From Neobacillus cucumis (lineage in GTDB: Bacteria; Bacillota; Bacilli; Bacillales_B; DSM-18226), in the NCBI RefSeq assembly GCF_023715505.1, contig NZ_JAMBOH010000015.1, positions 1-64,000 on the forward strand: 64,000 bases of DNA, read 5' to 3'. The translations under genes were made by a program, and so were the position numbers. Below, in pieces: positions 1 to 10,262 of the stretch. Within the stretch, counting starts at the first letter, position 1. Every line of letters begins with the position of its first letter. The notes beneath the pieces are model-generated. The model made no database searches, was not told the DNA's origin, and worked only from the letters and a program-made list of their open reading frames with translations.

Positions 1-792
1 AATCGGATTCAAAAGGTTTTAGAAGGTGCCAATATCAAACTTGGTTCTGTTGTATCTGATATTATGGGAGTTTCGTCGAAGGATATGCTTCGAGCAATCG
101 CAGATGGTGAGAATGATCCTGAAAAACTAGCAAACTTCGCTCGTCGTTCAATGAAAAAGAAAAAGGAAGAACTTGAATTGGCACTTCAGGGCTATGTTAA
201 CCCACATCAACGCTTAATGTTAAAAACGATTTTAACTCATATTGATTTTCTAAGTGAGCAAATTGAAATGTTGGATCAAGAGATAGCGCAAAGAGTAAGC
301 TCTTATCGGGAAGATATAGAACGACTCGATTCTATTCCTGGTATCGCCACAAGAATGGCTGAGCAAATCTTAGCTGAAATTGGTACGGACGTTGGAAATC
401 AATTCCCGACTGCCGCACATTTATGTTCATGGGCAGCCTTGGTCCCTGGTCACAATGAGAGCGCAGGTAAAAGGAAGTCTAGCAGATCTAAAAAGGGAAA
501 TAAGTATTTAAGATCCGCATTAACAGAAGCAGCTCAATCAGTAAGAGGGTCAAAAAATTATCTCGGTGCACTGTATAGACGTACAGCTGGACGAAAAGGA
601 AAGAAGAAAGCAGCAATTGTAGTCGCTCATGCGATGTTGCGAATCGCATATTATCTTCTAACCCGAAAAGAAATGTATGTTGACTTAGGCGAAGATTATT
701 TCGATAAACAAAAACAAGTTTCTATTGTACGCCATTCAGTTCGAAGACTAGAAAACTTAGGTTATACTGTGACAATTACCGAAGCATCCTAA
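1..792 (+). CDS. IS110-family transposase, C-terminal part (5' end outside window)
   Basis: The reading frame is open from base 1, so the gene starts before the window; the ATG at 64 is internal. The visible part is the transposase_20 half of an IS110/IS116/IS902 DEDD transposase: a coiled helical stretch (about residues 60-100), then a helix-hairpin-helix-like region around LDSIPGIATRMAEQILAEIG, then the family motif with H-LCSWAALVPG followed by NESAGKRKS and a Lys/Arg-rich strand. IS110 elements usually lack terminal inverted repeats, so the right border cannot be placed by eye. It is the only transposase in the window without visible damage. Confidence 0.9.
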   Translation, partial: NRIQKVLEGANIKLGSVVSDIMGVSSKDMLRAIADGENDPEKLANFARRSMKKKKEELELALQGYVNPHQRLMLKTILTHIDFLSEQIEMLDQEIAQRVSSYREDIERLDSIPGIATRMAEQILAEIGTDVGNQFPTAAHLCSWAALVPGHNESAGKRKSSRSKKGNKYLRSALTEAAQSVRGSKNYLGALYRRTAGRKGKKKAAIVVAHAMLRIAYYLLTRKEMYVDLGEDYFDKQKQVSIVRHSVRRLENLGYTVTITEAS

Positions 793-987
793 TCCATTAT
801 TCATAGTCCACAAACACCCTGATCAGGCGCTCCTCTCTTTTTTAAAAAATGAATAAGCTGCGTCTATTTAAGTATTGCCATTTTCCGGTTCTCACAGAAG
901 TTAATTTTCATGGTAGTTTTTAGACTGAGTGCTGCTTCTTTATTAAAAAATTGATGGTTGTTGGGAATCTAATATCTGTTAAAAATA

Positions 988-1021
988 CAAGGTCAAGAGT
1001 GGATACTCCTGACCTTGTTGT
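988..1021 (-). terminator. Terminator behind the gdh-linked LysR gene
   Basis: CAAGGTCA-GAGT and ACTC-TGACCTTG arms form a strong hairpin. It lies 45 bases past the stop of the leftward LysR gene and could also close the transposase transcript. Confidence 0.6.
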
Positions 1022-1065
1022 TACTTTATCATTAAACAAAAACGTATGTCCCTGAATGTTTTGAT

Positions 1066-1977
1066 TTAATTTCTAAATTCATTTAATCTTTCATACGTTT
1101 CAAGTAAAAAGTTATAAAACAATGCTTCGGTTGGGAGTAATTTGCGTTGTGTCGGATAGATGACACCGACTGTTCGTGTGAGATTGGTATCATTTAGGGG
1201 AATCACGACGGTAGACCGCGGTGTGTTATCAATCAAGGTTGTCTCCGGCATCAATGCTACCCCTAATCCTGAAGAGACTAATCCTTTTAATGCATCAATA
1301 TCTTTTCCTTCAAATGCTATTTGTGGTGAAAAACCTGCATCCTTACATGCTTGAACAACTTGTTCGCGAAATTTAAACCCTTCAGGCAGGACACAGAATG
1401 GGTCATCCTTTAAGTCCCGTAAACGAATCGATTTCCGATCTGCTAATGGATGATGAATAGGGATGAGGGCCACAATATTTTCTATGAAAAGTGTAGCTCC
1501 TTTAATTTTTTTCTCTTTATCCTGGTTGACCATGGGGGCAATCAGGGCTAAATTAAATTCCCCATTTACCACACCATCTATTAAATCAGAATAAAGACCA
1601 TTGTTCATCTGAAATTTAGCTTCTGGGTACCGAAGACGGAATGCATAGATAATCGAGGGCATGGTATGAGCTGCCATGCTAATAGGAAATGCAATCCGAA
1701 CAGTTCCTTTTTCAGGATCTAAATATTCTTCTACTTCTCGCTTGGCGTCCTCCATCATATTCCACACTTGTTTCATCCGTTCATAAAAAATTCTGCCAAG
1801 CGGGGTTAATTTGACTCTTCTTCCCTCACGTATAAAAAGCGCTACCCCTAATTCTTCTTCTAAATTAAAAATTTGCCTGCTAACGGAAGATTGGGCAACA
1901 TGCAAGGCATCTGCCGCTTCTGTGACATGTTCTCGTTTTGCGACTTCTAGGAAATATTGAATTTGCCTCGTCTCCAT
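1066..1977 (-). CDS. LysR-type regulator, GltC-like paralogue
   Basis: This 303-residue LysR regulator has an N-terminal winged HTH (residues 1-60, with HVTEAADALHVAQSSVSRQI as the helix-turn-helix) and a two-lobed effector domain (about 90-295). Landmarks match B. subtilis GltC: the METRQIQYFLEVA start, EYLDPEKGTVRI after the linker, and DALKGLVSSGLGVALMPE in lobe II. It is divergent from the glutamate dehydrogenase gene with a 145-base shared promoter region, so control of gdhA is the simplest inference. A second, closer GltC homologue sits at the right edge of the window, so this one is the paralogue. Confidence 0.85.
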   Translation of the reverse strand: METRQIQYFLEVAKREHVTEAADALHVAQSSVSRQIFNLEEELGVALFIREGRRVKLTPLGRIFYERMKQVWNMMEDAKREVEEYLDPEKGTVRIAFPISMAAHTMPSIIYAFRLRYPEAKFQMNNGLYSDLIDGVVNGEFNLALIAPMVNQDKEKKIKGATLFIENIVALIPIHHPLADRKSIRLRDLKDDPFCVLPEGFKFREQVVQACKDAGFSPQIAFEGKDIDALKGLVSSGLGVALMPETTLIDNTPRSTVVIPLNDTNLTRTVGVIYPTQRKLLPTEALFYNFLLETYERLNEFRN

Positions 1978-2032
1978 CTATTTATCACTCCAATTAATGC
2001 GTTAAATGCATTGATTTCATCTAAAATGAATA

Positions 2033-2060
2033 TTGAAACTATCAATTATAAAATTATAAA
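2033..2060 (+). promoter_or_regulatory. Sigma-A-type promoter for gdhA
   Basis: TTGAAA at 2033-2038 and TATAAA at 2055-2060 are separated by 16 bases, about 60 bases before the gdhA start and within the AT-rich LysR/gdhA divergent region. Confidence 0.45.
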
Positions 2061-2110
2061 ATGAAAACACATTTAAGAAAAGAAATTTTTCTCAACTTTA
2101 AAATAATTAG

Positions 2111-3505
<1,395 letters not shown>

Positions 3506-3550
3506 AATATTATATCCATCAGTTTTTCAAACTAAGGATTAACCCCCAAA

Positions 3551-3580
3551 ATTGAAAGAGCCACTTAAGGCTCTTTTAAT
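3551..3580 (+). terminator. Terminator of gdhA
   Basis: AAAGAGCC-acttaa-GGCTCTTTT hairpin followed by a T-rich tract. Confidence 0.75.
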
Positions 3581-3583
3581 TTT

Positions 3584-3757
3584 TTAAGCTGGTTGCTCTT
3601 CATTTCTGCTTGATCGTACGCCCTTTTTCTTTGAAATAAATCCCTTTGATTTAAACACTCTAAAGAAAAGTATCCATCCTACATTAAACATTAGAGTCCA
3701 TACAAGTGTGATTAGAAGAAATAATCGCACGATTCGAACAGGTGATTTAATAGTCAA
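3584..3757 (-). CDS. Possible 57-residue membrane protein with a TTG start
   Basis: An uninterrupted leftward frame starts at TTG (3757) about six bases after an AAAGGCG-like ribosome site. It encodes a short basic N-terminus, one hydrophobic helix (IVRLFLLITLVWTLMFNVGW) and a strongly basic tail rich in Lys, Arg and Ser. No family is recognised. It occupies the otherwise empty gap between gdhA and kimA. The non-ATG start and tail-to-tail overlap with the gdhA terminator region keep confidence low. Confidence 0.35.
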   Translation of the reverse strand: MTIKSPVRIVRLFLLITLVWTLMFNVGWILFFRVFKSKGFISKKKGVRSSRNEEQPA

Positions 3758-3792
3758 TGACTTCGCCTTTTTCTTTGTTAGTCACTGAAAAT

Positions 3793-3825
3793 AAAAAGTA
3801 CTACCTACAAAGGAAGGTAGTATTT
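3793..3825 (-). terminator. Terminator of kimA
   Basis: Read leftward: AATACTACC, loop, GGTAGTACTTTTTATTTT. It lies 60 bases past the kimA stop. Confidence 0.6.
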
Positions 3826-3887
3826 AAAGATTTAACAAACGGAAAGGTTAAATTTAGATGAATCCTTTCTTGTTGTCCTAATTGGAG

Positions 3888-5714
3888 TTATTTTTTGAAT
3901 CTAAATGGTACGGTTGAGACAATCACATTTTTTTGATAAATGAGGTAAAGCCGTAATAATAAACTTGATTGATTATGCAGAATATCATGCCATCTTTTCT
4001 TCGTAATGAATTGAGGAATCAGTACAGTTAGAGTATAATTTTCTTCATTTGCTTTATCTTCTACAATTTCGATAAAGCGTGCAATCGGTCTTAGTAAACT
4101 TCTGTAAGATGTATACAATGTCACGAGGCGGATATCCGGTTGCCATTCCTTCCAATTTTCCTCCATTTGTTTTTCGCTCTCACGGTCAAAAGCCACGTAA
4201 ACAGCAATAACAGAGTCACCGATTAACTTAGCATAGTTTAATGAATTTTCAACAACCTTTGTAATGCCAGCTACAGGAACAACGACAATGTTACCCTCTA
4301 GCGGAAGAGCCTCATCACCCGCTTTAATCGTCAGCTGTTCACCAACGGCGTCGTAATGTTTTTTAATCCGGTGGCACACAAATACGATAATCGGTAAAAA
4401 TATGAGTATATACCAGACTTGAGAAAATTTTGTGATAAAGAAAATGAGGACAACCGTTAGGGTGATCAAGGCACCAATTAGATTAATCATCATTTTAAAT
4501 AGCCAACCAGAAGGTCTATCTTTTATCCATTTCACAATCATACCTGTCTGAGACAGTGTAAAAGGGATGAATACACCCACTGCGTACAAAGGAATAAGTT
4601 GTTCCGTTTGCCCTCTAAAGATGATAATCAACAATATGGATGCCACACTAAGAGTAATGATTCCATTTGAATAGCCAAGTCTATCCCCTCGATTTAGAAA
4701 CATTCTCGGTATATACTTGTCTGTTGCAAAGTTAACTGCTAACAGAGGAAAAGCAGAAAATCCAGTGTTTGCAGCAAGTACTAGAATAAGGGCAGTAGTT
4801 CCTTGAACAAAGTAATACAATAAATTTCTTCCAAATATCGCTGCAGCCATTTGGGAAACAACCGTTTCTTCCGCTTTAGGGGAGATTCCCAGCCAATAAG
4901 CTAAAAACATCGTTCCAGTGAAGAGAATTGCTAAAATAAAGCCCATAATCATCAATGTATGGACAGCGTTTTTAGCTTCCGGTTCTTTAAAATTCGGGAC
5001 GGCATTCGAAACAGCTTCAACTCCTGTAAGTGCTGAGCAGCCCGATGAAAATGCACGCAATAATAAAAATAAACTGATACCAGGAACGGCTGCCCCAATT
5101 GGTGCATGTAAATTAGACGCAATCTGTCCGCTTACAATTTGCCATATTCCTACTCCAATAAGAAGGACTAAAGCCAATACAAATAAATAGACAGGATAAG
5201 CGAGGACCGAAGCTGATTCCGTAATACCTCTGAGATTCAAAATGGTGATCAAAATAACTAACAAAGAGGCAATAACGACATTAAAAGGATGTAATTGAGG
5301 GAATGCGGATGTAATCGCATCGGTTCCCGCTGAAACACTAACGGCTACTGTTAGAATATAATCAACTAATAATGAGCCGCCTGCGATTAATCCAGCGTTT
5401 TTTCCCAAGTTACTTTTCGAGACAACATAGGCACCACCGCCATGAGGATAAGCATAAATAATTTGGCGATATGACAGAATTAGTGCAGTTAAAAGGATTA
5501 GAACACCAACACCAATGGGGACAGAATACCAAAAAGCAATCATCCCTAAAGTGGATAACACAATGATAATTTGTTCTGGCCCATATGCCACAGAAGAAAG
5601 GGCATCTGATGACAGTATGGCAAGTGCTTTTAATTTACCTAATCTTTGTTCACCTAATTCACTCGTTTTAAGCGGTTTGCCAATTAAGGCTCGTTTAAAC
5701 ATAGAATAACGCAT
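3888..5714 (-). CDS. kimA: High-affinity potassium importer KimA (YdaO type, APC superfamily)
   Basis: KimA is a proton-coupled K+ importer of the plasma membrane. The 608-residue product matches recalled B. subtilis KimA (607 residues) almost throughout: FKRALIGKPLKTSELGEQ at the N-terminus, LSSDALSSVAYGPEQ in the first helix, YAYPHGGGAYVVSK, SSGCSALTGVEAVSNAVP, about 12 membrane helices, then a cytoplasmic C-terminal domain ending RWHDILHNQSSLLLR. The start was moved to the ATG at 5714 because GGAGG sits eight bases upstream; the longer frame from 5759 has no ribosome site. In B. subtilis kimA is under a c-di-AMP riboswitch; no such structure is evident in the short leader here. Confidence 0.95.
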   Translation of the reverse strand: MRYSMFKRALIGKPLKTSELGEQRLGKLKALAILSSDALSSVAYGPEQIIIVLSTLGMIAFWYSVPIGVGVLILLTALILSYRQIIYAYPHGGGAYVVSKSNLGKNAGLIAGGSLLVDYILTVAVSVSAGTDAITSAFPQLHPFNVVIASLLVILITILNLRGITESASVLAYPVYLFVLALVLLIGVGIWQIVSGQIASNLHAPIGAAVPGISLFLLLRAFSSGCSALTGVEAVSNAVPNFKEPEAKNAVHTLMIMGFILAILFTGTMFLAYWLGISPKAEETVVSQMAAAIFGRNLLYYFVQGTTALILVLAANTGFSAFPLLAVNFATDKYIPRMFLNRGDRLGYSNGIITLSVASILLIIIFRGQTEQLIPLYAVGVFIPFTLSQTGMIVKWIKDRPSGWLFKMMINLIGALITLTVVLIFFITKFSQVWYILIFLPIIVFVCHRIKKHYDAVGEQLTIKAGDEALPLEGNIVVVPVAGITKVVENSLNYAKLIGDSVIAVYVAFDRESEKQMEENWKEWQPDIRLVTLYTSYRSLLRPIARFIEIVEDKANEENYTLTVLIPQFITKKRWHDILHNQSSLLLRLYLIYQKNVIVSTVPFRFKK

Positions 5715-6006
5715 ACAGGTTACCTCCATATGATTAAAAGCATTGTACATTTTATCCATTCATTAATAATGTGTTATGCGTTTATTCTACCCGTTATCCT
5801 GTTTTGAAAATCATTGATGATATCTAAATATGTAATTTAAAAAAATACAAAATAGAACTTTACGTAGTTTATTCTTATCCATTTTTAATGAAAAGTCATA
5901 CACTTAGAAGCAGCATTTCAAATATTCTAGAACTAAAAGAGGTGTTGATCCAAGAAAGATTAACGCGTTTGTTCATATTGCCATTGTTCCTGATAGTAGA
6001 AATTAC

Positions 6007-6405
6007 TTACTCTTTCACACCTTTTTTCACTAGGTTGACGAGAATTCCATTATTTTTAAATTTGTTGTAAGCTATTAATCTATTTAGATCCTTTACAGTT
6101 AACTTTGTCTTGTCTATAGCTAGTTGAAAATTCTTCGTTTTCTCAATTAAAGACAGTGCAAATTCAATCTGTTTAGTAGTTAACGAATAGTCTTCTTTAT
6201 CTTGTCCTTGAACCGCAGAATTCACTTTCTCCGCTACTGATTGCTCCATTATAGCTGCATGCTCTTTTAACCTAGCAGCGACTATTGCCTCTACTTCCTC
6301 ATGGCTGATCGAATTCACCTCTGTTTGGGTTGGTTTTTGACTTATATTTAGAAATCTATCAAGTAATCCCTTTAGCAATTTTAAACACTTCACTTTCCTT
6401 TTCAT
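6007..6405 (-). CDS. Hypothetical helical protein
   Basis: This frame encodes 132 mostly helical, charged residues. A basic N-terminal stretch is followed by an acidic helix (HEEVEAIVAARLKEHAAIMEQ, about residues 35-55) and a second helical half. No family is recognised, and there is no signal peptide or membrane helix. The ATG at 6405 has no clear ribosome site, so the true start may be a downstream GTG or TTG. It lies alone between kimA and the NERD gene, divergent from the latter. Confidence 0.5.
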   Translation of the reverse strand: MKRKVKCLKLLKGLLDRFLNISQKPTQTEVNSISHEEVEAIVAARLKEHAAIMEQSVAEKVNSAVQGQDKEDYSLTTKQIEFALSLIEKTKNFQLAIDKTKLTVKDLNRLIAYNKFKNNGILVNLVKKGVKE

Positions 6406-6592
6406 ACCATTATATATAGGTAAATAATTCCTTGTACTCTATTATTAAAGCAATTTTCATAAAAAACAATACTTTTGGCGCATTTTGTTGTTAATTTTTG
6501 TAGAAAAACGCGGTTAAAGTAGGGTGTTTATTTAGGTGAATGTTCCTAATTGTAGTATAATGGAGAAAAATGCAAATTTTGGAGCGTTTATT

Positions 6593-8089
6593 ATGGCAGT
6601 TACGATACCTGAATCGATCCGTTCTACAGCTACGGCAGGGGAACGATTATTTTTTCGGACATTGAAAACCTATCTTCCAGATGATTATATCGTCTACTTT
6701 GAACCTGAAATCCAAGGAAAGAGACCCGATTTTGTTATTATTGGCCCTGACCTGGGAATCGTAGTTCTTGAAGTGAAAGATTATACCAAAAACACACTCT
6801 TTCAAATTAATCACGATGAGTGGCATATTGTTTCTGCTTCTGGTGAGCAATCCGTCATTAAAAGTCCCATGAAACAGGCTCGGGACTATACGTTCCAATT
6901 AGTAGATGTATTAAAAAAGGATAAAAACCTCATTCAACTAGAAGGAAAGTATAAATTTAACTTAAAGTTCCCGTATGGTCATGGTGTTATTTTTACGAGA
7001 ATGACATCCCAAGATTTTATCAAGAATGATCTTTATACGGTCATAGAACCGAGCCTTTGCTTTACCAGGGATGAAATTGATCCTGATAAGGACGAATTTT
7101 CCGAGGAAATCCTACTGGAAAAGATTCTAAATATGTTTGTTGTTCCCTTCCGTTTAAAAGAACCTCTTTCAATGGAGGATATTAATGCAATAAAAGAAAG
7201 TAATCTTTCCGAAATCATTGATAAAATAGAAAGGCGGGAAACGATTCTACCAACCTATGATGCCGTATTAATTGATGAAGGTCAGGATTTCGAAGCTGAT
7301 TGGCTCCGGTTGGTTAGCTTATTGATCAATGCGGATACACAATCGCTTTTATTAGTTGAGGACAGGGCACAAACGATTTATAAGCGGAAGCGGTCTTATT
7401 TACAAGATACAGGTCTTAGCTTTCAGGGCCGTTCCAAGGTGTTAACGATTAATTATCGAAATACTTCCCAAATCGTAAAATTTGCCTGGGATTTCTATCG
7501 GAAACATTCGGTGTTTAAAAACAAAGTCGTTAATCGGGAGCTTGATGGGGAAATCATTGCTCCGCAAAGTACAAAGAGAAAAGGGCCAGAACCCGGTATT
7601 ATCAAAGCAGCAAATTTCTTTGACGAGATGAGGCTGGTTTCAAGACAAATCAAGAAGCTGCACGAGGAGAGGAAAGTGCCATTTGAAGAGATCCTTATTT
7701 TATATCGGGTAAAGCGAACACATAAGTATCCGATTATTGATCTCATCAAACGATCACTAGTAGAGTCTATGATTCCATTCTATTGGATAACCGAGAATGA
7801 CGTGTCAAAACGAACCTTTAAGAAGGATGATGGCAAAGTGAAAATTAGTACCGTCGACAGCAGTAAGGGTCTTGATTTCCAGGCAGTCTTTATTGTCAAT
7901 GTTGATTCGATGCCATTTCCATTAGAGGAGGATAAAGAACGGGAAGTATCACTATTATACATAGGGATGACGAGGGCTAAGCAATATCTTTGTCTATCTT
8001 ATTCGAGTGAATCCGAGTTCACCAATTATTTGGACTCAAAATTGTTGGAAAGGAAACAGTTGAAGGGTGGAATCGAAAAGGTGAATTAA
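6593..8089 (+). CDS. NERD-domain UvrD-like helicase lacking the Walker A segment
   Basis: Residues about 10-115 form a NERD nuclease-related domain (GERLFFRTLKTYLPDDY, then RPDFVIIGPDLGIVVLEVKDY carrying the D-ExK-type residues). The C-terminal half is UvrD/Rep-like: motif II LIDEGQDFE, VEDRAQTIYKRKRS, INYRNTSQIV, then DSSKGLDFQAVFIVN and YIGMTRAKQYL (motifs V-VI). Family members I recall carry a GxAGSGKT Walker A block between these halves. Here the sequence passes from EIIDKIERRETI straight to LPTYDAVLIDEG near residue 218, so motif I is missing in frame. ATP hydrolysis is therefore unlikely unless another subunit supplies it. GGAG eight bases upstream fixes the ATG at 6593. Confidence 0.85.
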   Translation: MAVTIPESIRSTATAGERLFFRTLKTYLPDDYIVYFEPEIQGKRPDFVIIGPDLGIVVLEVKDYTKNTLFQINHDEWHIVSASGEQSVIKSPMKQARDYTFQLVDVLKKDKNLIQLEGKYKFNLKFPYGHGVIFTRMTSQDFIKNDLYTVIEPSLCFTRDEIDPDKDEFSEEILLEKILNMFVVPFRLKEPLSMEDINAIKESNLSEIIDKIERRETILPTYDAVLIDEGQDFEADWLRLVSLLINADTQSLLLVEDRAQTIYKRKRSYLQDTGLSFQGRSKVLTINYRNTSQIVKFAWDFYRKHSVFKNKVVNRELDGEIIAPQSTKRKGPEPGIIKAANFFDEMRLVSRQIKKLHEERKVPFEEILILYRVKRTHKYPIIDLIKRSLVESMIPFYWITENDVSKRTFKKDDGKVKISTVDSSKGLDFQAVFIVNVDSMPFPLEEDKEREVSLLYIGMTRAKQYLCLSYSSESEFTNYLDSKLLERKQLKGGIEKVN

Positions 8090-8152
8090 TCAGAAGTAGG
8101 AAATCATAGGATACCTATCGATATCACTCTTGTAAAAGAATGTTTCAACTGG

Positions 8153-8185
8153 AGAGTAGCCTTTTCATAGGACTACTCTTTTTTC
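8153..8185 (+). terminator. Terminator of the NERD gene
   Basis: AGAGTAG ... CTACTCT hairpin followed by TTTTTT. Confidence 0.7.
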
Positions 8186-8254
8186 TAGTCAATGGTTAGA
8201 AGTATAATTAGTTTATTAGATCATGAAAGAGGTTTTCGGAGGAGGGGAAGATCG

Positions 8255-9260
8255 ATGCCATTAGAAATTGTTCGTCATGATCTTATAAAGATGAACGTAG
8301 ATGCAATTGTGAATGCTGCTAATACAGCCTTACAAATGGGCGGAGGTGTATGTGGGGCAATATTCCAGGCGGCGGGTGCCAGGGAGTTGCAAGATGCCTG
8401 TGATCAAATCGGCGGGTGTAATGTGGGAGAAGCAGTTATAACTGATGGATTTAACTTGGATGCGAAATTTATCATCCATACGCCAGGTCCTATCTGGCAA
8501 GGAGGGGGTAATAACGAAGCCGCACTATTAAAGGCTTCTTATCTTAACTCTTTGGAACTAGCCAAAAAACATCACTGTGAGTCGATTGCTTTTCCATTAA
8601 TATCGACTGGCATATATGGGTATCCGAAAGAAGAAGCCTTACAAATTGCAGTCTCCACCATTAGTACGTTTTTATTGCATAACGACATGCTCGTTTATCT
8701 CGTTGTTTTTGATAAAAAATCGCTTGGTGTAAGTAAGAAATTATTTTCATCCATCCATCAATATATTGATGAGAATTATGTCGAAGAGGTAGAAATCACT
8801 TTTCAACGTAATGGAAGAGAAGACCGATTTGCAGTAAAGCCATTGCGTGAAGAGGAATTTAGGACAGAGGATATACATAGAAGTAAAGAACGCATCTTTA
8901 GTAAACCTATTGGACCAACTCGATGAAACTTTTTCCGAGCGGCTGCTACGTTTCATTGATGAAAAAGAGATGACCGATGTAGAGACCTATAAAAAGGCAA
9001 ATATAGACCGTCGCTTATTCTCAAAAATTCGAAATGGAGTGGACTATACTCCTGCAAAGAAAACAGCGATCGCTTTTGCCATTGCATTAAGGTTGAATTT
9101 AAGAGAAACGATGAATCTATTATCTACTGCAGGGTACACCTTATCACACAGCAGTAAATTTGATATCATTATTGAGTTCTTTATTCAACAGGCTAACTAT
9201 AATATTCATGAAATAAATGAAGTATTATTCGCTTTTGATCAACCATTACTCGGAGCTTAA
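8255..9260 (+). pseudogene. Macrodomain protein split by a frameshift
   Basis: The first frame (8255-8926) is a macrodomain: IVNAANTALQMGGGVCGAIF and FPLISTGIYGYP are the ADP-ribose loops, followed by the family's HQYIDENYVEE. The second frame (open from before 8847 to 9260) carries the family's C-terminal helical part, [19 protein letters not shown] through [14 protein letters not shown] to FDQPLLGA. Intact relatives I recall carry both on one chain of about 330-340 residues. Here the frames differ by one base, with the switch between about 8860 and 8895. The ATG at 8255 follows GGAGGGGAAG. The macrodomain itself may still be made; the C-terminal frame lacks its own clear ribosome site. Confidence 0.75.
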
Positions 9261-9263
9261 ATT

Positions 9264-9313
9264 TGCTAATCAAAAATGACGTGTGAATTCACACGTCATT
9301 TTTGATTAGCAAG
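9264..9313. terminator. Perfect 50-bp palindrome, probable terminator
   Basis: The 25-base arm TTGCTAATCAAAAATGACGT + GTGAA is followed directly by its exact reverse complement, with no spacer. It begins three bases after the macrodomain frame ends. The right arm contributes ATTTTT, weak as a U-tract, so termination or mRNA-end stabilisation are both possible. Confidence 0.6.
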
Positions 9314-9449
9314 GGTTTTACAACGTTTTTATCTAAACTTTCTGTAACTTCCAACCCTTTAGAGTAAGAAAGGACGTTGGACCACAATTTATTGTGATAA
9401 TATTTTATGAATTAGAAAAAAATAGTTCTTAGGAAAGGAGGGATTGAAA

Positions 9450-9839
9450 ATGTCTGTAAAAAAATGGTCAACAGGATTATTCGTTTTGCTTGCCGTGATT
9501 TTGGTTATGACAACTCCAGGCTCACTCACAGTATTTGCAAGATCCGGCGTCGAAACACAGCCTATGGAGACGGTGAATTCGATAGAGGTCAAGTTGAACG
9601 ATGATTACTTTAATCCGAAAGTCATCACTATTCCCAATGGAAGACCGACAACGTTGATATTGAAAAACGAAGGTAGGAAAGAGCACACCTTCACAGTTGA
9701 AAAGCTCAGAATTGACGCCGAAGTCCAGCCCGGAAAAGAAAAAACCATTACCGTGAAACCGAATATGCCCGGTACATATGATCTGATATGTCGGTATCAT
9801 TTCCAGGAAGGAATGGTTGGAAAAGTAATAGTTAAATAA
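9450..9839 (+). CDS. Exported cupredoxin-domain protein
   Basis: The 129-residue product starts with a signal peptide (KKWSTGLFVLLAVILVMTTPG, cleavage near VFA-RS). A single cupredoxin_1 beta-barrel follows, with NPKVITIPNGRPTTLILKNEG and a probable copper site: His in KEHTF, then Cys, His and Met in the C-terminal ICRYHFQEGM loop. Such proteins bind copper outside the membrane for electron transfer or copper handling; the partner is not visible. AGGAGGG before the ATG at 9450 fixes the start. It stands alone, with a terminator directly after the stop. Confidence 0.8.
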   Translation: MSVKKWSTGLFVLLAVILVMTTPGSLTVFARSGVETQPMETVNSIEVKLNDDYFNPKVITIPNGRPTTLILKNEGRKEHTFTVEKLRIDAEVQPGKEKTITVKPNMPGTYDLICRYHFQEGMVGKVIVK

Positions 9840-9840
9840 A

Positions 9841-9870
9841 ATGCAGGGCCCAATCGGGCCTTGCATTTTT
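9841..9870 (+). terminator. Terminator of the cupredoxin gene
   Basis: ATGCAGGGCCC-aatc-GGGCCTTGCAT hairpin followed by TTTTT. Confidence 0.85.
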
Positions 9871-9920
9871 AATAGGCAACGGTAAACGTGCTGCTTATAA
9901 GTTTTCATATTTCAATGTAT

Positions 9921-9968
9921 TTAACGTCACAAAAGAGACATTCTTGAAAGTCTCTTTTGTGACGTTAA
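9921..9968. terminator. Bidirectional terminator between convergent genes
   Basis: Inverted arms TTAACGTCACAAAAGAGAC and GTCTCTTTTGTGACGTTAA surround a 10-base loop between the cupredoxin and acyl carrier protein genes. Confidence 0.65.
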
Positions 9969-10034
9969 TCGTTAATATATATGTATGGATTTAGAGTAGG
10001 TTTTTCTATCTGTAAGAAGAACTAATCCTTTTTT

Positions 10035-10262
10035 TTAACGCTTTTCAATATAGTTTACGACATCCCCGACGGTTTGAAGCGTCGCTGCGGTTTTGTCACT
10101 AATTTCAATCGCGAATTCATCTTCTATTTCCATCGTTAAGTCCACCATATCAAGCGAATCAGCTTCTAAGTCATCTTTGAATGATGATTCTGGTTTGATT
10201 AGTTCCATTTTGACACCCAGTTGGTCAGCAATAATAGGTTTTAATTTCTCAAAAGTGGTCAT
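10035..10262 (-). CDS. Acyl carrier protein, divergent paralogue
   Basis: The 75-residue acidic four-helix protein carries the phosphopantetheine attachment serine in EADSLDMVDLTMEIEDEF (about residue 36). It resembles fatty-acid AcpP but differs at many positions from the usual Bacillus AcpA and stands alone, without fabD, fabG or fabF neighbours. It is probably a second carrier used by a dedicated synthase or ligase encoded elsewhere. AAGGAGGATG precedes the ATG at 10262. A terminator is shared with the cupredoxin gene. Confidence 0.9.
   Translation of the reverse strand: MTTFEKLKPIIADQLGVKMELIKPESSFKDDLEADSLDMVDLTMEIEDEFAIEISDKTAATLQTVGDVVNYIEKR

Noticed and set aside
5715..6006. Possible c-di-AMP (ydaO) riboswitch upstream of kimA
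   Set aside because: The leader is too short and lacks the recognisable conserved blocks of that riboswitch.
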